NCBI RefSeq assembly: GCF_915070105.1
Contig: NZ_CAJZFJ010000064.1
Coordinates: 1-12,398, forward strand
From: an uncultured Porphyromonas sp.
Lineage (GTDB): Bacteria; Bacteroidota; Bacteroidia; Bacteroidales; Porphyromonadaceae
Direction of reading: 5' to 3'
DNA length: 12,398 bases
A model generated the notes under the pieces. The model ran no database searches. It saw only the letters and a program-made list of their open reading frames with translations, and was not told the origin of the DNA. Below are positions 7,999-12,398 of the stretch, in pieces. Within the stretch, counting starts at the first letter, position 1. Each line of letters opens with the position of its first letter. The translations under genes and the position numbers were made by a program.

Positions 7999-8014
7999 CG
8001 ACTAAACAAAGCGA

Positions 8015-9538
8015 ATGAACTACCTAGATACAATAGACTGGGGGCGACTGCCTGAGATACTGACCTTCGATCGGGACAGCCCGATGATCTTCTCCTCGGG
8101 CCTATTCCTATTCTGTGCCCTCCTCTTCCTCCCGATATACATACTACTGAGGAACCGGACAGCCATGCGCATCCTCTTCGTGGCTTCCTTCTCCCTCTTC
8201 TTCTACTACGAGAGTAGTGGGATGTATGTACTCATCTTGTTGTTCTCTGCCACGATGGACTACTTCATCGGACGAGCGATGGGCGGGAGCGAAAATCCTC
8301 GTGTCCGTCGAGGACTGATGGCACTTAGTGTCCTCGTCAATCTGGGACTACTCTCCTACTTCAAGTACTTCTACTTCCTGCTTGACCTAACCCAAATGGC
8401 ACTAGCGGCTTTCGGGCTATCAGCACCACTAGACGTACCCCTAGAGGCTAGGGACTACTTCATACCGGCAGGGATCTCCTTCTATACCTTCCAGACACTG
8501 AGCTATACCGTAGACATCTATCGGGGAGAGATACGCCCTCTGAGGAAGTGGATCGACTACCTCTTCTACCTATCCTTCTTCCCCCAGCTCGTCGCAGGGC
8601 CTATTGTCCGAGCCAAGGACTTCATACCACAGATTCACCGTAGACCACAGCTACTCAAGGCGGAGTATGGGGAGGCACTAGCCCTCATCATCTCGGGGCT
8701 GATCAAGAAGGCTATAATCGGTGACTTCATCGGAGCTAACCTCGTAGACCAAGTCTTTGCTGAGCCCTCTCGCTTCACGGGGATTGAGAACCTCTTCGCT
8801 ACCTATGGCTATGCGATGCAGATCTACTGCGACTTCTCTGGCTACTCGGATATGGCCATTGGTATAGCCCTGCTCCTAGGCTTCCGCTTCAATATCAACT
8901 TTGATTCCCCGTATCAGTCGGGCAGCATCACTGAGTTTTGGCGACGCTGGCACATCTCACTCTCCTCTTGGCTCCGAGACTATCTCTACATCCCACTAGG
9001 TGGAAATAGAAAGGGACGCATACGTACCTACATCAACCTCTTCCTCACCATGCTCCTCGGAGGGCTATGGCACGGGGCGGCTCTTCAATTCGTCCTATGG
9101 GGTGCGATCCACGGTGTAGCGCTTGCCCTACATAAGCTCTACCTATCTACGATTACTCGCCTCGGCTGGAGACGGGAAAAGCCTCTGTGGATCCAGCGCT
9201 TCCTAGGACAAATCATCACCTTCCACCTAGTCTGCTTTGCTTGGATCTTCTTCCGTGCCGACTCGATGGAGACAGCGACGACGGTTATTAGCCAGATCGC
9301 CGGACACTTCTCTCCCGAGGTCTTCTTGCAGTTTGTAGAGGGCTATCGTGGGGTACTGATTATCATGGCTATTGGCTATCTACTTCACTTCACCTCGCAT
9401 CGCCAGGAGCAGTGGTTTAGGTCTTGGATCACCAATCGAAACTTCGTCATACAGGCTGCCGTCTTTATCCTTGTCATCTTCGCTATGCTGCAGATACGTA
9501 GTGCAGATGCCCAGCCGTTCATCTACTTCAACTTCTAG
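8015..9538 (+). CDS. MBOAT-family membrane O-acyltransferase (AlgI/PatA-like)
   Basis: This is a 507-residue polytopic inner-membrane protein that probably moves acetyl groups from the cytosol to a periplasmic acceptor. Hydrophobic segments are seen at about 27-46, 50-66, 70-83, 103-124, 180-195, 340-372, 398-413, 445-460 and 478-492. AlgI/MBOAT landmarks are present: SFYTFQTLSYTVDIYRG (155-171), PQLVAGPIVR (190-199), CDFSGYSDMAIG (272-283), FWRRWHISLSSWLRDY (308-323) with H313, and GGLWHGA (349-355) with the invariant His H353. The length is normal for AlgI-like proteins. Two SGNH genes lie directly upstream and are the likely partners, as PatB is for PatA or AlgJ/AlgX for AlgI. The 120-bp leader with two inverted repeats suggests separate regulation or mRNA processing. 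mnmE begins 14 bp after the stop. Family is certain; the glycan acceptor is unknown. Confidence 0.92.
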   Translation: MNYLDTIDWGRLPEILTFDRDSPMIFSSGLFLFCALLFLPIYILLRNRTAMRILFVASFSLFFYYESSGMYVLILLFSATMDYFIGRAMGGSENPRVRRGLMALSVLVNLGLLSYFKYFYFLLDLTQMALAAFGLSAPLDVPLEARDYFIPAGISFYTFQTLSYTVDIYRGEIRPLRKWIDYLFYLSFFPQLVAGPIVRAKDFIPQIHRRPQLLKAEYGEALALIISGLIKKAIIGDFIGANLVDQVFAEPSRFTGIENLFATYGYAMQIYCDFSGYSDMAIGIALLLGFRFNINFDSPYQSGSITEFWRRWHISLSSWLRDYLYIPLGGNRKGRIRTYINLFLTMLLGGLWHGAALQFVLWGAIHGVALALHKLYLSTITRLGWRREKPLWIQRFLGQIITFHLVCFAWIFFRADSMETATTVISQIAGHFSPEVFLQFVEGYRGVLIIMAIGYLLHFTSHRQEQWFRSWITNRNFVIQAAVFILVIFAMLQIRSADAQPFIYFNF

Positions 9539-9552
9539 CCTCCTCCCTCTAT

Positions 9553-10980
9553 ATGCAACATACACTCATCAGCAGCGACACGATATGCGCCGTAGCCACC
9601 CCCCCAGGCTCTGGAGGGGTAGCCCTCATCCGCATCTCAGGGTCAGAGGCTATCGGTATCGTGGATCAGATCTTCACCTGCTCGGAGCTACGTAGCCTGG
9701 AACGAGCAAAGGCTCGAACAGCCTATCTAGGCAAGATCGTCCACGAAGGGAAGCTCCTAGACGAAGTCCTCGTCACCTGCTTCCATGCCCCACGCTCCTA
9801 CACTGGTGAGGATGTTGTAGAGATCTCCTGCCACGGATCTGAATATATCCAGCAGGCCTTGCTCGAGGCTCTCACCGACAACGGCTGCCGTATAGCTGCC
9901 CCAGGAGAGTATACCCGACGAGCCTACCTCAATGGTAAGATGGACCTTAGCCGTGCGGAGGCCGTCGCCGACCTCATCGCCTCGGAGAGTGCCGCCCAGC
10001 ACCGCATGGCGCTCTCTCAGATGCGAGGGGGATACAGCAGGGAGTTCAATGAACTACGTGATCGGCTCATCCAGCTCACCTCCCTAATGGAGCTAGAGCT
10101 AGACTTTAGCGAGGAAGATGTGACCTTTGCAGACCGATCTCAGCTGCTAGAGCTCCTAGAAGAACTTGCACAGAAGATAAGCAGACTTACAGAGAGCTTC
10201 CGCTTAGGTAATGCCATTAAGCGAGGTATCCCGGTGGCGATCGTTGGGGCAACTAACGCAGGCAAGAGCACCCTACTGAATGCCCTACTGGGCGAAGAGC
10301 GTGCGATCGTTAGCGACCTTGAAGGCACGACACGTGACACCATCGAGGAGGTACTCAATGTTGAGGGCATTACCTTCCGCTTCATTGATACTGCAGGGCT
10401 ACGTACTACTACCGATGCTATCGAGGCACTTGGTATCGAGCGTAGCTACGACAAAATGGCCTCCGCCACTATCGTCCTACTCATGCTGGACGGCACAAGG
10501 CTAGAGGACAAAGCCTACCTCTCCTCCGTACAGGATCTCATGCCCCGTCTCGGCGAAGTCTCCTACCTCGTACTGCTTAATAAGGCCGATCTCCTAGAGC
10601 CTAGTCACATTACGGAGCTCCTCTCCCCGACCTCTTCCCTACGTCAGCTCTTCCCCGAGGGTACACCCCTGCTAAGCCTATCAGCAAAGGAGGGGCTCGG
10701 GATCGATGAGCTACGCAAGGCACTAGTCTCCACCCTGAGCTTACCCCACCTCAGCCCCTCTGACCTCGTCGTCAGCAACGCTCGCCACTATGCCCTCCTC
10801 ACCAAGGCACAGAGTGCTCTAGAGCAAGTACGCACAGCTCTTACAGAAGGCTTGCCAACCGACCTCATCACACCTGACCTGCGTATCGCAGTCACGGCCA
10901 TCGGCGAAGTCACGGGCCAAGAGATCACGAGCGACACTGTCCTCCACAACATCTTTGCCCACTTCTGCATCGGAAAGTAA
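9553..10980 (+). CDS. mnmE: tRNA uridine-5-carboxymethylaminomethyl(34) synthesis GTPase MnmE
   Basis: With MnmG, MnmE installs the (carboxymethyl)aminomethyl group on U34 of certain tRNAs. It acts in the cytosol as a dimer. The 475-residue product has the full domain set: an N-terminal tetrahydrofolate-binding domain (about 1-120, with ATPPGSGGVALIRISG at 15-30 and PGEYTRRAYLNGKMDL near 117-132), a helical domain, and an inserted GTPase domain at about 225-395. G1 is GATNAGKST (232-240), where Thr replaces the Pro seen in many orthologues. The other motifs are the G2 region GTTRD (258-262), G3 DTAG (279-282), G4 NKAD (343-346) and G5 SAK (377-379). The catalytic C-terminal FCIGK is intact (C472). 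It starts 14 bp after the MBOAT stop and probably shares that transcript. It ends 42 bp before a strong terminator, and the GC-rich core region stops here. Confidence 0.97.
   Translation: MQHTLISSDTICAVATPPGSGGVALIRISGSEAIGIVDQIFTCSELRSLERAKARTAYLGKIVHEGKLLDEVLVTCFHAPRSYTGEDVVEISCHGSEYIQQALLEALTDNGCRIAAPGEYTRRAYLNGKMDLSRAEAVADLIASESAAQHRMALSQMRGGYSREFNELRDRLIQLTSLMELELDFSEEDVTFADRSQLLELLEELAQKISRLTESFRLGNAIKRGIPVAIVGATNAGKSTLLNALLGEERAIVSDLEGTTRDTIEEVLNVEGITFRFIDTAGLRTTTDAIEALGIERSYDKMASATIVLLMLDGTRLEDKAYLSSVQDLMPRLGEVSYLVLLNKADLLEPSHITELLSPTSSLRQLFPEGTPLLSLSAKEGLGIDELRKALVSTLSLPHLSPSDLVVSNARHYALLTKAQSALEQVRTALTEGLPTDLITPDLRIAVTAIGEVTGQEITSDTVLHNIFAHFCIGK
10963..10980 (+). other. mnmE 3' end resembling a known island attachment site
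   Basis: The last 18 bases of mnmE (TTCTGCATCGGAAAGTAA, encoding FCIGK and the stop) closely resemble the trmE/mnmE 3'-end site used by Salmonella genomic island 1 in other bacteria, differing at only a couple of positions from the consensus as I recall it. The similarity is partly forced by the conserved FCIGK protein sequence. No second copy was found in the remaining 1.4 kb, so use as an attachment site is only a hypothesis, prompted by the AT-rich accessory DNA that begins immediately downstream. Confidence 0.25.
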
Positions 10981-10984
10981 TTTC

Positions 10985-11003
10985 TGATTATCAACGATAA
11001 TCA
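10985..11003 (+). repeat. 8-bp perfect inverted repeat directly after mnmE
   Basis: TGATTATC, a 3-base spacer (AAC), then GATAATCA form a perfect 8-bp inverted repeat starting 5 bp after the mnmE stop. As RNA it would be an AU-rich hairpin preceding the main terminator. As DNA it could be a protein-binding arm site. No U-tract follows it. Its role is unknown. Confidence 0.4.
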
Positions 11004-11022
11004 AGCATCACCAAAAAATCAC

Positions 11023-11053
11023 AAAGGCGCTCATAATGAGCGCCTTTTCTTTT
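11023..11053 (+). terminator. Intrinsic terminator of the mnmE transcription unit, possibly bidirectional
   Basis: Arms of 12 bp (AAAGGCGCTCAT at 11023-11034 and ATGAGCGCCTTT at 11036-11047) are perfect complements around a single central base and are followed by a T-rich run (TTTTCTTTT, 11045-11053). The GC-rich GGCGCTC core makes this a strong rho-independent terminator on the + strand. Read on the - strand, the stem is followed after a few bases by six T (complement of AAAAAA, 11013-11018), so it may also stop transcripts coming from the accessory genes on the right. Confidence 0.9.
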
Positions 11054-11096
11054 ACCCTTTCTGTGCGTTAGGCATCATTCCGAGCCGTTCTTTCAC

Positions 11097-11210
11097 TCAT
11101 TCAAAGCGTAGTCCCACTCCTGCTTTTTCAGAGAGGTCTACCTGTGTCAGTTTATATTTCTTACGCATCTCTTTCTCGTACTGAACTATGATTGTCCTCG
11201 CTTGCATCAT
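11097..11210 (-). pseudogene. Truncated HTH (Xre/Y4mF, HipB-like) antitoxin remnant
   Basis: Read on the - strand from the double ATG (11210-11205), a 37-codon frame begins MMQARTIIV and contains KLTQVDLSEKAGVGLRF before a TGA at 11099-11097. In intact Y4mF/HipB-type antitoxins the LTQ-x2-L-x2-K/LAGVGLRF segment is helix 2 to helix 3 of the DNA-binding HTH. It is normally followed by an arginine-rich (I/V)RxLEQGK segment and another 30 or more residues, all missing here. I could not continue the domain in another frame beyond the stop, so this is a decayed fragment rather than a simple frameshift. No toxin partner (HipA-like kinase) is recognisable leftward, where the mnmE terminator follows. 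The assignment rests on a short motif. Residual promoter or operator function is possible. Confidence 0.55.
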
Positions 11211-11217
11211 ATATCAA

Positions 11218-11316
11218 TTACTTGAAGTACCTGCATTTTGAATATGTACCCATTGTGCCATTCTCAGGTACACGTTCCAAGGATATATGTACTCGTTTTA
11301 CCTCTTTGGGATACAT
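11218..11316 (-). CDS. Small ORF of 32 codons, unknown
   Basis: A - strand frame beginning MYPKEVKRVHISLERV ends with TAA seven bases before the first ATG of the antitoxin remnant. The product would be 32 residues, basic, with no membrane segment and no recognised family. An operator-like palindrome lies 16 bp upstream of its ATG. It could be a leader peptide, an N-terminal scrap of a decayed gene, or a chance frame in AT-rich DNA. No clear ribosome binding site is visible. Confidence 0.2.
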   Translation of the reverse strand: MYPKEVKRVHISLERVPENGTMGTYSKCRYFK

Positions 11317-11332
11317 ATTCGAGGCTTATCAC

Positions 11333-11345
11333 CGTGTACTACACG
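11333..11345. promoter_or_regulatory. Operator-like palindrome CGTGTA-C-TACACG
   Basis: A perfect 13-bp palindrome with 6-bp arms and a single central base lies upstream, on the - strand, of the small ORF and the antitoxin remnant. A half-site TACACG recurs at 11269-11274. Xre-type antitoxins commonly bind such palindromes to autoregulate, so this may be the old toxin-antitoxin operator. No Bacteroidota-type -7 element (TAnnTTTG) was confidently seen beside it. Confidence 0.3.
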
Positions 11346-11390
11346 ATCCGCCGAAGTTATTACATATACCTTATCGGTGGTAAATATAGG

Positions 11391-11420
11391 GAATAAAAAC
11401 GATTATACCCCTTTTGGGGG
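11391..11420 (-). terminator. Weak terminator candidate after the DUF4209-like gene
   Basis: On the - strand, 24 bases past the stop, CCCCCAAAAGGGG forms a 4-bp GC stem with a 4- to 5-nt loop, followed by a U-rich stretch (TATAATCGTTTTTATT). The stem is short, so efficiency is doubtful. A 12-bp palindrome TTTCCATGGAAA (11428-11439) lies between the stop and this hairpin. No other terminator is visible for the - strand gene before the stronger stem at 11023-11047. Confidence 0.3.
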
Positions 11421-11443
11421 AATACAATTTCCATGGAAAACAG

Positions 11444-12397
11444 TTAGAGTTTTTCCCCCATATTCTCCAGTATTCTGGAGCCAATTCTGAGCTCATCTTC
11501 AATTTTCAACAGAAGTAGAATCAGTAGCATAAGAAGGATGTAGTAGTTCTTGGCATGTACTTGCACATCGTCACCCACAGGTATTGCACCATGTGCGTAT
11601 TGGTTACGGATAGCGGGACCATTAGTGTATTTGTTATTATTGAGATAGTAAGAGAACAGATTACGCTCAGATTCGCAAAGTAGGTGATCGTCAATTTCTA
11701 GCAAATCTCCTTCTTTCCATTTGTCTAGCAATTCACGAACAGACTTGCTGTGATGCCAATACGATACGACACGATTGCGCCAAAGGCAACCTAGTATTTC
11801 AATCGCAGATTCGTTGTTAGGTTTTAGTACCCCTTGCTCATCGATTTTGATGTACCCTCTGACAATTAATTTGTCTATCATATCTTTACGGTAACCGTAC
11901 TCATAAACTGAATAAGGGACTTCACAATGTGTGATAAAATCATAGAAGCAATGAATCCTTGTAGTATCAAATCCTTCAACAACATGAAGGATTTCTGCTG
12001 TTTGGAACAAAAGACTCATCGGTTCTAAAATCTCCAAGGGACTCCCCTTGATCACGTAATACTTATTTTCGAAAAGACTTTTAACGTCCGTTATCAACAA
12101 CGGTTTCCCATATAAAAATAGTCTAGGATCCATATCTCCCTCTTCTACATACAAATTGTATTGTTTGGAAACTGAGTCCAATTCAGGCATTATAGTTCGA
12201 CACTTAGCCACCCAATCGGCATCTTCTGCTGGCAATGTTAATTGCAATGTTGGATAGCCATAGTCATTCTTAAAATATTTCTCATAGAAGTTTTTCACCA
12301 AGGATTCCAGTCTTTGACCCATTGTGGGAAGCATTCGCGAATAGAGGCTTGTATTGGCTAGTGCAAGGTTATTGCTGATCTGACAACTTTGATTCAT
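11444..12397 (-). CDS. DUF4209-like protein with HEPN-type R-x4-H motif, probably 5'-truncated by the window edge
   Basis: This - strand gene is visible for 317 codons. Residues 1-240 are a mixed, non-repetitive region of unknown fold. The C-terminal part (about 240-305) reads like the DUF4209/HEPN all-helical domain: SERNLFSYYLNN (243-254), then RNQYAHGAIP (264-273) with the R264-x4-H269 motif typical of HEPN ribonucleases, then a strongly hydrophobic helix (284-299). HEPN proteins with this motif are often RNA-cleaving toxins or antiphage effectors; nuclease activity here is inferred. DUF4209 proteins are usually longer, and the apparent ATG is one base from the window end, so the true start probably lies outside. 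Composition is AT-rich and unlike the genes at 1-10980, and orientation is opposite, which suggests horizontal acquisition. The hydrophobic helix could alternatively be read as a membrane segment, but it fits a buried HEPN helix after the motif. Confidence 0.6.
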   Translation of the reverse strand: MNQSCQISNNLALANTSLYSRMLPTMGQRLESLVKNFYEKYFKNDYGYPTLQLTLPAEDADWVAKCRTIMPELDSVSKQYNLYVEEGDMDPRLFLYGKPLLITDVKSLFENKYYVIKGSPLEILEPMSLLFQTAEILHVVEGFDTTRIHCFYDFITHCEVPYSVYEYGYRKDMIDKLIVRGYIKIDEQGVLKPNNESAIEILGCLWRNRVVSYWHHSKSVRELLDKWKEGDLLEIDDHLLCESERNLFSYYLNNNKYTNGPAIRNQYAHGAIPVGDDVQVHAKNYYILLMLLILLLLKIEDELRIGSRILENMGEKL

Positions 12398-12398
12398 G

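Larger units (their letters stand above)
11054..11443. other. AT-rich, mostly noncoding junction region with gene remnants
   Basis: This 390-bp stretch between the mnmE terminator and the - strand DUF4209-like gene has no full-size gene. On the - strand it contains a truncated HTH antitoxin remnant (11097-11210) and a 32-codon ORF (11218-11316). It also holds an operator-like palindrome (11333-11345), a short CCCC/GGGG hairpin (11408-11419) and a 12-bp palindrome (11428-11439). Composition is clearly more AT-rich than the mnmE side. No tRNA, integrase or CRISPR repeat is visible. Confidence 0.6.

Noticed and set aside
9372..9695. 107-residue + strand frame bridging the MBOAT and mnmE genes
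   Set aside because: It overlaps the conserved ends of two well-supported genes and its translation is low-complexity Ser/Arg/Pro.
11192..11490. Two short + strand open frames (63 and 67 residues) in the AT-rich junction
   Set aside because: No family resemblance, and they overlap each other; one runs antisense across the antitoxin remnant and the other into the DUF4209-like gene's 3' end, so they look like chance frames.
10981..12398. CRISPR array, tRNA gene or integrase in the accessory segment
   Set aside because: No spaced direct repeats, no cloverleaf-forming sequence and no recombinase motifs were seen on either strand.

Overview
The window looks like a chromosome segment of a Bacteroidota organism, most likely a Porphyromonas-like member of the Bacteroidales. 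Three things point that way: the gene families and their order (DUF5063-like protein, DEDDy exonuclease, RlmI-like methyltransferase), the typical Bacteroidales sequences of upp, the U32 protein and mnmE, and weak Shine-Dalgarno signals throughout. The species is not resolved. Bases 1-10980 are compact and GC-rich (58% in the sampled bases 2221-2280), with every gene on the + strand. From about 10981 to the end the DNA is AT-rich (33% GC in the sampled bases 11881-11940) and the only large gene is on the - strand, so a core-to-accessory boundary lies just after mnmE.

Bases 1-5149 hold a row of housekeeping genes: a DUF5063-like protein, an RNase D-like 3'-5' exonuclease whose first 71 bp overlap it, an RlmI-like rRNA methyltransferase, uracil phosphoribosyltransferase (upp), and a U32-family protein related to the rRNA/tRNA hydroxylases RlhA/TrhP. 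The U32 gene has no ATG, GTG or TTG where its conserved N-terminus begins. It either starts at a rare AUC/AUA codon or has lost its start.

Bases 5218-9538 hold a three-gene cell-envelope cassette: two membrane-anchored or exported SGNH/GDSL-type proteins that overlap by 17 bp, then an MBOAT-family membrane O-acyltransferase. By analogy with PatA/PatB and AlgI/AlgJ/AlgX, this is probably an O-acetylation system for an unidentified surface or periplasmic glycan. The 120-bp leader before the MBOAT gene contains two inverted repeats. mnmE (tRNA U34 modification GTPase) follows 14 bp after the MBOAT gene and ends at a strong intrinsic terminator, which may work in both directions.

Bases 11054-12398 look horizontally acquired. 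They contain a 37-codon remnant of an HTH antitoxin (Y4mF/HipB-like), a 32-codon small ORF, a 13-bp operator-like palindrome, and the C-terminal 317 residues of a - strand protein with a HEPN-type R-x4-H motif (RNQYAH), best matched to DUF4209. The 3' end of mnmE is a known island integration site in other bacteria (SGI1 at trmE). That makes this boundary a candidate insertion hotspot, although no integrase or second attachment repeat is visible here.
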